A stretch of DNA of 64,000 nt from Campylobacter hominis ATCC BAA-381 (GCF_000017585.1 NC_009714.1:1520663-1584662); one strand, 5' to 3'. Positions 9,382 to 17,070 are shown, counted from the first letter of the stretch. Translations and numbers: made by a program. The notes: a model not told the origin generated them from the letters alone.

Positions 9382-9395
9382 AATGACCGGTCATT
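9382..9395. promoter_or_regulatory. Perfect 14-bp palindrome, TetR-type operator-like
   Basis: The sequence AATGACCGGTCATT lies 17 bases after the cytochrome stop. GACC/GGTC half sites of this kind are known operators of TetR-family repressors. No regulator gene is adjacent, so it may be a relic or part of a terminator structure. Confidence 0.35.
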
Positions 9396-9425
9396 ATTTT
9401 AGATCGTCAACTACGAAAATAGTTC

Positions 9426-9470
9426 TAATAGAGCGGTAAAATTATAAAATCGCTCTATTATTTAAAATTT
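9426..9470 (+). terminator. Probable terminator after the cytochrome gene
   Basis: A 10-bp perfect stem (TAATAGAGCG with CGCTCTATTA) around an AT-rich 15-base loop, followed by a T-containing tail. Confidence 0.6.
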
Positions 9471-10004
9471 TTCAAAGTTATAAGTTTGCTAAACTTCGCA
9501 ATAATAGAATTTACTTTTACGAATATTTTTATTATGAAAAATACAGCAATTTTTAACAAGTTTTTGCCGCCTCTATTTTAATAAATCAAAACAAATAAAT
9601 ATAAATTGTTATTTGTTGTGTTAATGCACATCGTTTATAGTTCAATATTTTTTATAACGAAACTTAGATAATAAATATTTCAAATATAACAATGCGTATA
9701 AAATTATTTAATAAAAGGAATTCAAAAAGGCATATTTTTATATAAAAAACTGCCTGAAACATTAAAAATCGGACATTTCAAGCTGTTTTGAAGCAGGAAT
9801 GTTTAAAACACAAAAATTAATTAAAGCATATTATAAATATCTTACATTTGTCGTATTAATTAGAATTTTTATTTTTTAGATGATCTTTACTCTTACACTT
9901 TTTTGAATTACAATCGCACTACAAATATTTTCATAATCTTTAAATGGGTTTTGATTTGATAAATATCATTAGGATAAATTATACTATATTGAATAAAAAT
10001 TCAG
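9471..10004. other. Gene-poor AT-rich region
   Basis: About 530 bases without a supported gene. Short open pieces occur on both strands, for example a plus-strand run reading AGMFKTQKLIKAYYKYLTFV at about 9796-9880. None has a ribosome site or recognisable family. It may be old coding DNA decaying like the neighbouring 10045-10335. Confidence 0.4.
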
Positions 10005-10034
10005 AAAGTTGCAAATATTTAAATTTGCAACTTT
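10005..10034 (-). terminator. Hairpin downstream of the zinc-ribbon pseudogene
   Basis: A 12-bp perfect stem (AAAGTTGCAAAT and its complement) with a 6-base loop, 11 bases past the minus-strand stop at 10045. On that strand it is followed by a T-rich run. Confidence 0.6.
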
Positions 10035-10044
10035 AAAAAAGAAA

Positions 10045-10335
10045 TTATATTCTGTCGGTTTTATTAATTCTTACAAAATACGGCTCTTTATCTTTTGCAC
10101 GCATAATACCAATCGCTATACACACTAATCCGATCGCAATAGGCAATAACTTCTCAATCCAAGAATCTTAACAAGTAACCCAAGCAAATAAACAAAATAC
10201 CAGCTAAAAATATGCTAAACCATTTTTTACCATAATGTATTTCGGCTTGACAACCTCTACACACAGAAGCACCGTATTTTTATCTTCTTGTCCGCAAAAT
10301 GGGCAAACTAAAAATTCTTTTTCATTGTTTTCCAT
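10045..10335 (-). pseudogene. Zinc-ribbon small membrane protein, two frameshifts
   Basis: A minus-strand ATG at 10335 with an AAAGGA site upstream begins a protein with a four-cysteine ribbon, VCPFCGQED...VCRGCQAEIH. Two hydrophobic helices follow (WFSIFLAGILFICLGYLL and KLLPIAIGLVCIAIGIM), then a polar tail. The frame breaks twice: after the NT that follows GQEDK, where one base is missing or two are added, and again near the end of the first helix. The two shifts cancel, so start and stop are in the same frame (97 codons). This is either a genuine pseudogene or two sequencing errors. It resembles the many short N-terminal zinc-ribbon, two-helix proteins of unknown function. Confidence 0.75.
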
Positions 10336-10407
10336 AAAATTTTCCTTTTAAAAATATTTTGGATATTTTACCCCCGCTTAAAATTTTTTGAATTTGTGTT
10401 AGAAATT

Positions 10408-10664
10408 TTAATTTTTCACTGCGTTTAAAATTTCTTTTTCAAAATTAACTTTACTTTCAAATTTAAAATTTTCTTCTAAAAATTCAAATTCTAAATTTTG
10501 TGCGTTAAGGTAAAAGTCTTGAAGTTCCTGTTAAATTCTTACGCTTGAAAATCGATAAAAACAATTTTAAACTTTTTAAAATTGTTTTGTAAAATCTCAG
10601 AAAAGTTTAAAAAAGCATTTTTTGCGATAAAATTAAAATTTTCAATAAAAACAACAAAATTTTA
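10408..10664 (-). pseudogene. Decayed coding remnant, family unknown
   Basis: On the minus strand an open stretch with good coding character runs from 10661 and reads NFVVFIENFNFIAKNAFLNF and onwards to KFKIVFIDFQA, then meets a stop. A second open piece in the same frame (QELQDFYLNAQNLEF...NFEKEILNAVKN) ends at a stop at 10408-10410. No start codon is visible and a stop sits just before the first piece. Together they suggest the C-terminal end of a lost gene. I do not recognise the family. The first 14 codons lie in a 42-bp sequence repeated at 12006-12047. Confidence 0.45.
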
Positions 10665-10671
10665 CAAAATT
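10630..10671. repeat. 42-bp direct repeat, copy B
   Basis: This matches 12006-12047 at 41 of 42 positions in the same orientation; the single difference is C for T in the middle. The pair bounds a 1.33-kb segment with broken accessory genes. Confidence 0.85.
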
Positions 10672-10868
10672 TCAAGCAACAAATTAATGAAAAAAACCAA
10701 AAAAATCGCAGAAATTAAAAAAAGATTTATATCATAAATTTTGTTCAAAAGAATATGTTGCTCTTCATCCAAAAATATCTTAAAACTTATATAAAACAGT
10801 ATCAAATCATAACAAATTGCATAAGATATAATTTTAAAAATAAATTTTTTATTCCTTAAATGAAAAAA
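10662..10868 (-). pseudogene. Hydrophobic open frame without start codon
   Basis: A minus-strand frame open for about 70 codons ends at the TAA at 10662-10664 inside repeat B. It reads SYAICYDLILFYISFKIFLD and later LFLISAIFLVFFINLLLEIL, that is, two hydrophobic segments around a polar loop (DEEQHILLNKIYD). There is no ATG, GTG or TTG with a ribosome site at its beginning, and an in-frame stop lies further upstream. It directly follows the membrane-protein gene at 10932-11396 and may be a start-less remnant of a similar protein. Confidence 0.4.
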
Positions 10869-10931
10869 TGTATTGTAGCAATTAGTTTATGAAAATTTGC
10901 AATATTTTTATTTATATTTATCAAAACTTCT

Positions 10932-11396
10932 TTATTTCATACTTAATAAAATAATTTTAATAATATATAAATTTAAAGCCACAAAAATAACTAATTTTAT
11001 GCTCTCAGCGCTTATCAATGCTTGCACTAAAAAGACAATTATCGGCACGAAAAATAGATATTTTGCAGATTTTTTAAAAAATATATAAAATTTTGCAGCA
11101 GTGATGACTTTTATTTTTTTACAAACAAAGTAATTTATAATAAAAAAATTAAGAGCAGTATACAACATAATAATTAAACTGTTGTGTATAAAAATATATA
11201 ATTTCAGCATTCCATTAACCGCTATATAAATCTCATTTTGGACATTATCGATTTCTTCTATATAACAAGAAGTTGATAGTAAAATTTTAAAAATTTCTAT
11301 GACGACAGAAGCGATAGGCATTATAATAACAAGTTGAAAAAAAGTGGCTTTAAATAATCTTCCTGTTTTTATTTTTTTAGCGACTGTTTTTTTCAT
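10932..11396 (-). CDS. Hypothetical membrane protein
   Basis: A 154-residue protein with a basic N terminus (MKKTVAKKIKTGR). About four hydrophobic segments follow at roughly residues 17-42, 62-90, 107-125 and 127-150. I do not recognise the family. The ATG at 11396 follows AGGAGCGTATTT, a good ribosome site, and overlaps by 4 bases the stop of a 12-codon frame (11393-11431), so translation may be coupled. It lies inside the repeat-flanked islet and is the only gene there that looks intact. No enzymatic or toxin motif is visible. Confidence 0.6.
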   Translation of the reverse strand: MKKTVAKKIKTGRLFKATFFQLVIIMPIASVVIEIFKILLSTSCYIEEIDNVQNEIYIAVNGMLKLYIFIHNSLIIMLYTALNFFIINYFVCKKIKVITAAKFYIFFKKSAKYLFFVPIIVFLVQALISAESIKLVIFVALNLYIIKIILLSMK

Positions 11397-11431
11397 AAAT
11401 ACGCTCCTAATTTAATTTTAACTTTTGGCAT
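11393..11431 (-). CDS. 12-codon leader-like ORF upstream of the membrane protein
   Basis: The reading frame MPKVKIKLGAYL begins at an ATG preceded by AAAAGGAGAATAAA, a strong ribosome site. It ends in a TGA that overlaps the next ATG as ATGA. The arrangement is typical of translational coupling, but the peptide could also be the remaining start of a lost gene. Confidence 0.35.
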   Translation of the reverse strand: MPKVKIKLGAYL

Positions 11432-11449
11432 TTTATTCTCCTTTTGTTT

Positions 11450-11992
11450 TTATCTATTTCTATAACCATTATTGGAATTAAAACCCACTATTTCACTCAC
11501 ACAATGGTATGTGTGATGACGATATCCACGCTATTTTCATATTTTGCTAAATTTTTCCATGCATTTTCCATATCGTTTTGATTTATCGCTTCTTTTGTCC
11601 ACCAAGATTTATCTGGTGTTCGCCACTCTTTGTCGATACTCAACACTCCACCCATTGTAAAAATTTTACGCCCGTCTATTTGATATATTTCACCGCACAT
11701 TAGATGAAATACACTTGTTGAGCCGTGCCACCTTAAATTAGCAAGTTTTATAGGCATTCAAACGATTAAAATTTCATGATTTCCATTGATAAACAGCGTA
11801 GTGTAATTTTGACTGTCAAAAAATTTCAGCCATTTTTTCTCATTAGTACTTATTTTATCATCCCAAATAAAATCCGAAGTCACCTGTGACAATTATAAAA
11901 TCATCTTTGCAAAGTTCGCTATCATCAATTCTAAGAAATTTATCCACATCGCCAATGCTTCCGCCGTGCGTATCGCCTGTAACATAAATCAT
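11450..11992 (-). pseudogene. Calcineurin-like metallophosphoesterase, at least three frameshifts
   Basis: The minus strand encodes, in pieces, the whole motif set of a metallophosphoesterase. MIYVTGDTHGG comes at the start (ATG at 11992), then VTGDFGF, IWDDKISTNEKKWLKFF, INGNHE, FNRLNAY, RWHGSTSVFHLMCGEIYQID, FTMGGVLSIDKEWRT and DIVITHT. The tail VSEIVGFNSNNGYRNR ends at 11450. The frame changes after GDFG, after GNHE, near LNAY and after THT. Metal-binding residues (GDxH, GDxxG, GNHE, THT) are still recognisable, so inactivation is recent, or these are sequencing errors. Related intact proteins are small phosphodiesterases of uncertain substrate. Confidence 0.85.
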
Positions 11993-12005
11993 CTTTTTCC
12001 GTCAT

Positions 12006-12047
12006 AAATTAAAATTTTCAATAAAAACAATAAAATTTTACAAAATT
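12006..12047. repeat. 42-bp direct repeat, copy A
   Basis: Same orientation and 41/42 identical to 10630-10671. It contains the stop codon and last codons of the PP-loop gene. Confidence 0.85.
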
Positions 12048-13021
12048 AAAAATTTAGATAGTATTTTTTTATCTTCAAACGGCGAAGCGTTAAAAATTTC
12101 ATCTGCGATTTTTACTCTGTAAATTTTACTGAAATCCGTTTTAGCATAAGTAAGCGCGATTTTGGCGGCAAGATTTTTATCTTCCGTGCCAGCTGTTTTT
12201 ATTAAAAAACTGCTTGCGCCTACGATGTCATCTATAAAATCAATTTTTGTAAATTTTGGATTATTTATCATTTCAAGTTTATTGTTTTCATCTTCGTTTC
12301 TTCCAACGACCATTTTTGCACCGCCAAAAAGGCGCAAATGGCGACCGAATTTTAAAATTTCAGCGTCTTTTACGCACTCGATTTTTTCAAATTTCAGTGC
12401 GTCTTTGATTTTATTGCTGAAATTTTCAAGCGTAAGCAAACATCCTCCGGCAGGTGTTTCAAAATCATTAAAACCGAATTTTTTGGCAAGTTCCATCTGT
12501 CTTACACGAGAGCGACCGCTTATATCAAGCAATTTTTCGCGATCAATCCAGCCTAAAATCTCAGGTCTGCTTGGCGATAAAAGTTTCGCACAAAGCGGAC
12601 GTACAATCAAATCGCTATCGCCACTTAAATGATTTACCTGATTTATGGCGGCACTTCTTTGACTCATCGGACGCTGTCCTAAAACCTCTCCCGTGATAAT
12701 AAAATCGGCCCCGAAACGTGCCAAAGAGTTAAGCGCTGTTCTAAACATAAATCCGTGACAATCAATACAAGGATTAAAATGTTTGCCATATCCATATTTA
12801 GGACTGAAAAGCACATTTTTAAGATACTCTTCGCGTACATCGATGATTGCAAAATCAGCGCCCGCAACACCGGCGCGGCGCGCAAGAATTTCACTTTTAT
12901 CATCCTTGCTTCCAAAACCTATATCAATATGAAGTGCGGTCACCTCAACGCCCATATCAGAGATAATTTTTGCTGCAAGCATTGAATCAAGCCCGCCGCT
13001 AAAAAGCGCTAACGCTTTCAT
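12038..13021 (-). CDS. PP-loop ATPase, tRNA-thiolation-like
   Basis: A 327-residue cytoplasmic protein with the N-terminal PP-loop SGGLDS (residues 8-13), which binds ATP and forms an adenylated intermediate. A cysteine pair in NPCIDCH (about residues 83-89) and a C-terminal part with FETPAGGCLLT follow. This layout is shared with MnmA/ThiI-type tRNA sulfur-insertion enzymes, and the protein is commonly annotated as argininosuccinate-synthase-like or ThiI-like in Campylobacter; the exact modification is unknown. Its start overlaps the dnaG stop as ATGA, so the two are translationally coupled. Its last codons lie in a 42-bp direct repeat. Confidence 0.75.
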   Translation of the reverse strand: MKALALFSGGLDSMLAAKIISDMGVEVTALHIDIGFGSKDDKSEILARRAGVAGADFAIIDVREEYLKNVLFSPKYGYGKHFNPCIDCHGFMFRTALNSLARFGADFIITGEVLGQRPMSQRSAAINQVNHLSGDSDLIVRPLCAKLLSPSRPEILGWIDREKLLDISGRSRVRQMELAKKFGFNDFETPAGGCLLTLENFSNKIKDALKFEKIECVKDAEILKFGRHLRLFGGAKMVVGRNEDENNKLEMINNPKFTKIDFIDDIVGASSFLIKTAGTEDKNLAAKIALTYAKTDFSKIYRVKIADEIFNASPFEDKKILSKFLIL

Positions 13022-14664
13022 GATAATTCCTTTATTTCTTGTCTTATTTGCTCCATTTTAATAAATTTATCTTTTTCATCGCTTCTTGCCAAACGCAAAA
13101 GTTCATTTTTGCAAAAGTTAATTTTCAAAATACTTATCGCTTTTGAAAAAGAGCGTAAATTATTACTTTCTTTAATTGAATCGTCAATCATAAGTTCCCT
13201 TAAAATCGGATTCTCCTGCCATTTTACACCTGATTTTAAAATTTCAAAAATATCTGCGTGAGCCCTAAAATTTTTGCTTTTTAATTCGTCCAAACCAAGA
13301 AGTTTGAAATTTTCATCGCTTATCATTGTTTTTAAAATTTCAAGTTCGGCGATATCTTTTTTATGAGCTTTTGGCATAAGAGGTATTTCCGGACTAGAGC
13401 TTAAATTATTTTTTTTATTTGTTAAAGAAAATGAGCCGATCGGCAAATTAAGCACTGCCGAAACTAAATTTTCATATCCCATAGCGACAATGGAATCAAG
13501 CGAAAAAGTTAACTTTTGAATTTCACTTAAAGCTTCTTTTCGCAAAATAGGTTTTGATAAATCAAAATTTGAAGCAATTTGGCGTATTAAAAATTCTCCC
13601 CCTTCAACACCTTTGGAATAAATTTCCCTAAGCTCATCTATTTTTCCTGCAAAAACCATATCTGCAGGATCTGCGCCGTTTTCAATGATTACCACGCTTG
13701 TGTTAATCTCATTTTTAAGTAAAAGTTCAGCACTTCTGACAGCAGCCCTTATTCCTGCCGTATCTCCGTCAAAACTTAAAATTATATGAAATTTCATACG
13801 CTTTAAAATCGGCAGATGCTGCTCTGTAAGAGCAGTTCCTAGCACAGCTACAGCGTTTGTAATTCCTGCTTTATGAAGCATTATCACATCCATATAGCCT
13901 TCGCAAATTATAAGTTCATTTTTTTTCACTGCATCTTTGCGTGCCAAATCATAAGCATAAAAAATTTTTGATTTATTAAAAACGGAACTATCCGGACTAT
14001 TTACATATTTCGCTTTATTTTCACTATTTAGTGTGCGACCGCCAAAACCGACAATACGCGATCTCTCATCAAAAATAGGAAAAGTTATTCTATCAATAAA
14101 ACTTGCATAAAAACCGTTTTCATTTTGTTTGATCGCGCCGACCGCTAAAGCTTCACCTGGCTCTATTTGTTCATTTTCGAGCGCTCTTATGGTATTTGCG
14201 GAACCAGGCGCCCATCCAAGCCCGAAATTTTGTATCGTTTTATCATCAAGCCCACGCGAATAAAGATAATCTATAGCTTTTTTATTTGAATACAACAAAC
14301 TTTGATAATAAGCATTCAGCATTTCCAAAATTTTTTTATCGTCTTTTTTTTCTTTGTCGGCAAAATCATCGCTTGTGTAACTTAGCTCAAAATTATACAT
14401 TTTAGCTAAAATTTGGACAGCTTCCACAAAACCGACTTTTTCATATTCCATTATAAAATTTATCGCCCCGCCGCCCGCTTCACAAACAAAACAGTGGTAA
14501 ATTTGTTTAGTCGGACTTATCATTAAACTTGGATGTGTATCATTATGAAACGGACAAATCGCCTGAAAATTTGCACCGCTTTTTTTGACATCCAAATAAT
14601 GTCCTATAACTTCAACAATATCTGATATTTGTATGAGTTTGTCTATACTTTCTTTTGCTATCAT
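13018..14664 (-). CDS. dnaG: DNA primase
   Basis: A 548-residue replication primase that makes RNA primers at the fork. The CHC2 zinc finger (CPFHNDTHPS...YHCFVCEAGG) lies at about residues 38-65. The TOPRIM catalytic core follows with ELIICEGYMDVIML near 250 and ILSFDGDTAG near 295. The C-terminal helicase-interaction part is short and divergent, as in other Campylobacterota. The minus-strand -10 box TATAAT ends only 8 bases before the ATG and no ribosome site is present, so the mRNA may be leaderless. It is followed by the overlapping PP-loop gene. Confidence 0.97.
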   Translation of the reverse strand: MIAKESIDKLIQISDIVEVIGHYLDVKKSGANFQAICPFHNDTHPSLMISPTKQIYHCFVCEAGGGAINFIMEYEKVGFVEAVQILAKMYNFELSYTSDDFADKEKKDDKKILEMLNAYYQSLLYSNKKAIDYLYSRGLDDKTIQNFGLGWAPGSANTIRALENEQIEPGEALAVGAIKQNENGFYASFIDRITFPIFDERSRIVGFGGRTLNSENKAKYVNSPDSSVFNKSKIFYAYDLARKDAVKKNELIICEGYMDVIMLHKAGITNAVAVLGTALTEQHLPILKRMKFHIILSFDGDTAGIRAAVRSAELLLKNEINTSVVIIENGADPADMVFAGKIDELREIYSKGVEGGEFLIRQIASNFDLSKPILRKEALSEIQKLTFSLDSIVAMGYENLVSAVLNLPIGSFSLTNKKNNLSSSPEIPLMPKAHKKDIAELEILKTMISDENFKLLGLDELKSKNFRAHADIFEILKSGVKWQENPILRELMIDDSIKESNNLRSFSKAISILKINFCKNELLRLARSDEKDKFIKMEQIRQEIKELS

Positions 14665-14671
14665 AAGCCAA

Positions 14672-14677
14672 ATTATA
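14672..14677 (-). promoter_or_regulatory. -10 box of dnaG
   Basis: TATAAT on the minus strand, with its last base 8 bases upstream of the dnaG ATG. The predicted transcription start falls at or within 1-2 bases of the start codon. Confidence 0.6.
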
Positions 14678-14689
14678 CACGATTTTTGC

Positions 14690-14695
14690 TATAAT
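14690..14695 (+). promoter_or_regulatory. -10 box of the TPR-rnhA-rnc operon
   Basis: TTTTTGCTATAAT is an extended -10 of the Campylobacter type. The TATAAT ends 26 bases before the TTG start at 14722 and lies 12 bases from the divergent dnaG -10. Confidence 0.65.
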
Positions 14696-14721
14696 TTGCT
14701 GAATTTTTAAAAAGGTAAAAT

Positions 14722-15741
14722 TTGGAAAATTTTTTAATTAGTTACAGAGATCCGATTTTTGGACTTATAGTTCTTATAAGTATCATACTTTTAGTAGCTG
14801 TGCTTAGCTTTTTTTGGGGAGTTTTTAGCAAAAAGGATGAAAATCACAATATAGAAAAATTTATAAAGAAATTCGATAGCGCAAACACACTTTCAAATAA
14901 ATACGACGAACTTTTAAGGCACCTTGAGATAGGAGCCGATGTGCTGGCGATTTTAGCTTCCACATTTGTTAAAAGCGGAGATTTCGAGAAAGCTATCAGC
15001 GTATATATCATCGCACTTTCAAAAACAAACGACAAAAAAGAGCGTGTATTTTTACTTACAAGTCTAGGAAAAGTTTATTTTAAGGCCGGCTTTTTAGAAC
15101 GAGCGGAAAATGTTTTGCTGCAAAGTTTAAAATTGTCACCCAGAAATCCCGAAGCTCTTAAAATTTTAAGCGTAATTTATGAAAGATTGAAATTTTATGA
15201 TAAAGCGCTTGAAAGTATAGACGCTCTTACCGAGCAAGGCGAAGAGACATACGCACTGAATTGCTATATTCAGGCACTTATTATAAAAAACGATAGAAAT
15301 TTAAGTTTTAATGAGAAAATTTCGCGCATTTTAGCACTGAATTTTGATAGTGCAAAACGAATGGCGCTGGAACTTTATCTGCAAAACAAAGAGCCTTTGG
15401 AAAATTTTAAAAATTTCCCGGAATTAAAAAATTGCATTGATTTGATTTATCCTTTAAATTTTGCCGTAAATACCGATGATAATGAATTTAAAGAGCTTTT
15501 TTATACGAAAAATTTAACTTCGCAAAACGGCGAAAGTCAAATTTTTGAGATAAATGCGCTTTCAGCTTTAAAAAAGACAAATTTCAGCGACGCAACCTTG
15601 AAGTTCAGCTATATTTGCCAAAATTGCAAAAGTTCGCTTCCTACGTTTTTTTATCGCTGTCCTATGTGTTATAGTTTGCAAAGCGTGCAAATAATCCCGC
15701 AAATTACAAAAAAAACAGATGAAATCAGTCAAACTTTTTAG
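14722..15741 (+). CDS. TPR protein with N-terminal anchor and C-terminal zinc ribbon, LapB-like
   Basis: A 339-residue protein. It has one N-terminal membrane helix (about residues 13-33) and TPR repeats from about 60 to 190 (for example GKVYFKAGFLERAENVLLQS). The C-terminal rubredoxin-like ribbon is YICQNCKSSLPTFFYRCPMC (about residues 298-317). The order helix, TPR array, CxxC...CxxC is that of E. coli LapB/YciM, which controls LpxC turnover in LPS synthesis. Whether this protein does the same here is inference. The start is a TTG after AAAGG. It overlaps rnhA by 23 bases, and the set TPR-rnhA-rnc next to dnaG is the same as in C. jejuni. Confidence 0.75.
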   Translation: MENFLISYRDPIFGLIVLISIILLVAVLSFFWGVFSKKDENHNIEKFIKKFDSANTLSNKYDELLRHLEIGADVLAILASTFVKSGDFEKAISVYIIALSKTNDKKERVFLLTSLGKVYFKAGFLERAENVLLQSLKLSPRNPEALKILSVIYERLKFYDKALESIDALTEQGEETYALNCYIQALIIKNDRNLSFNEKISRILALNFDSAKRMALELYLQNKEPLENFKNFPELKNCIDLIYPLNFAVNTDDNEFKELFYTKNLTSQNGESQIFEINALSALKKTNFSDATLKFSYICQNCKSSLPTFFYRCPMCYSLQSVQIIPQITKKTDEISQTF

Positions 15742-16144
15742 CGACGGCTCTTGCCTTGGAAATCCGGGAATTGGAGGTTGGGCTTATATTTTGGAATTTA
15801 ACGGACATGAAAAATGCGAATGCGGCGGAGAAATGTTGACTACAAACAATAAAATGGAGCTTCGAGCAGCAATTGAAGGTTTAAAAGCATTAAAAGAACC
15901 TTGCGAAGTTAAAATTTTTACGGATAGTTCATATGTAACAAATAGTATAAACGGTTGGCTTGAAAAGTGGGTGGCTAAAAATTTCAAAGGCAAGCAAAAT
16001 GTAGAGTTATGGCGCGAGTTTTTACGTGTATCGGCAATGCATAAAATTTCAGCTTTTTGGGTAAAAGGGCATGCCGGACATCCGCAAAATGAGCGCTGCG
16101 ATGAAATGGCGCGTAATTTCGCACAAAATTTGAAAGGAGCCTGA
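15719..16144 (+). CDS. rnhA: Ribonuclease HI
   Basis: A 141-residue enzyme that cuts the RNA strand of RNA-DNA hybrids. The four catalytic acids are visible in DGSCLGNPG (residue 9), KMELRAAIEGL (near 47), FTDSSYV (near 68) and GHAGHPQNERCDEMA (near 131). The ATG lies inside the end of the TPR gene, giving a 23-base overlap. rnc follows after 3 bases. Confidence 0.96.
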   Translation: MKSVKLFSDGSCLGNPGIGGWAYILEFNGHEKCECGGEMLTTNNKMELRAAIEGLKALKEPCEVKIFTDSSYVTNSINGWLEKWVAKNFKGKQNVELWREFLRVSAMHKISAFWVKGHAGHPQNERCDEMARNFAQNLKGA

Positions 16145-16147
16145 AAT

Positions 16148-16819
16148 ATGCATGAAATAGAAAAAATTTTAGGATATAAATTTAAAAATGAAAATCATCT
16201 AAAACTTGCTCTGACGCATAAAAGTTTCAAAGGCGCTCAAAATAACGAGCGACTGGAATTTTTGGGAGATGCAGTTATGGATTTGATAGTTGCTGAATAT
16301 CTTTACGAAAAGTTTCGTCACACGCAAGAAGGCGATTTAAGCAAGCTTAGAGCAGCTCTTGTAAATGAAAAAAGCTTTGCGAAATTTGCAAGAAAACTGA
16401 AAATCGGCGAAAATTTGTTTTTATCACTTGGTGAAGAGCACAACGGTGGCAGAAAAAAAGATTCCATTCTTTCAGATGCGTTTGAAGCGATTTTTGGAGC
16501 AATTTATCTGGAAAGCGGGCTGGAAGTTTGTAAAAGCCTTTCCATTAAAATTTTAGAGGAAATTTTTCCACAAATCGATAAATCTTTATATAAAGATTTT
16601 AAAACCGAACTTCAAGAAATCACGCAGGCAAATTTTGCTTTGACGCCTACTTATAAGCTTTTAAGTGCGACAGGACCGGATCATAAAAAAGAGTTTGAAA
16701 TGGCTGTTTTTTTTGATGACAAAAAAATCGCCGCCGCAAAAGGAAAAAGCAAAAAAGAAGCTGAACAAAAAGCCGCTAAAATCGCGATTGAAATCGCTAT
16801 CACGGAAAATATAAAATGA
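16148..16819 (+). CDS. rnc: Ribonuclease III
   Basis: A 223-residue double-strand-specific endoribonuclease used in rRNA and mRNA processing. The signature NNERLEFLGDAVMDL (about residues 32-46) carries the catalytic acids. DSILSDAFEAIFGAIYLE follows near 105, then a C-terminal double-stranded RNA-binding domain (about 150-220) with GKSKKEAEQKAAKIAI. The length is normal. GAAAGGAGC precedes the ATG. Its stop overlaps the next ATG by 4 bases. Confidence 0.97.
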   Translation: MHEIEKILGYKFKNENHLKLALTHKSFKGAQNNERLEFLGDAVMDLIVAEYLYEKFRHTQEGDLSKLRAALVNEKSFAKFARKLKIGENLFLSLGEEHNGGRKKDSILSDAFEAIFGAIYLESGLEVCKSLSIKILEEIFPQIDKSLYKDFKTELQEITQANFALTPTYKLLSATGPDHKKEFEMAVFFDDKKIAAAKGKSKKEAEQKAAKIAIEIAITENIK

Positions 16820-17070
16820 TATTTTATAAAATTTTATATAGCTTATGCGAATTTGTTAAAAAACGAATTCCGATAAAATTTAAAGAAATTTTTTTTCATA
16901 TAAAATTCAGTTACAAAAACATTTTAAAATATAAAAAATCGGTGCCGAATATAAAAATATATGGGAAAATCAAATATAATAATGCTAAAATAGCGATAAA
17001 TTTCGTTAAATTGAATAAAAATGTTAAAATTTTGCATGCGACAAAAATAGACAAAAATTTGATAAATTAA
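16816..17070 (+). CDS. Hypothetical small basic protein
   Basis: An 84-residue frame that starts in the rnc stop as ATGA, which suggests coupling. It is very rich in Lys, Ile, Asn and Phe, with no signal peptide, cysteine pair or recognisable motif. C. jejuni has aroC after rnc, so this is not a conserved position. It may be a real accessory gene or a chance frame in AT-rich DNA. It lies 16 bases before the glcD start. Confidence 0.35.
   Translation: MIFYKILYSLCEFVKKRIPIKFKEIFFHIKFSYKNILKYKKSVPNIKIYGKIKYNNAKIAINFVKLNKNVKILHATKIDKNLIN

Noticed and set aside
10897-11088. 63-codon plus-strand frame opposite the small membrane protein
   Set aside because: It is antisense to the better-supported 10932-11396 gene and has no ribosome site.
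12162-12632. 156-codon plus-strand frame opposite the PP-loop ATPase gene
   Set aside because: It lies entirely antisense to a conserved gene and shows no domain.
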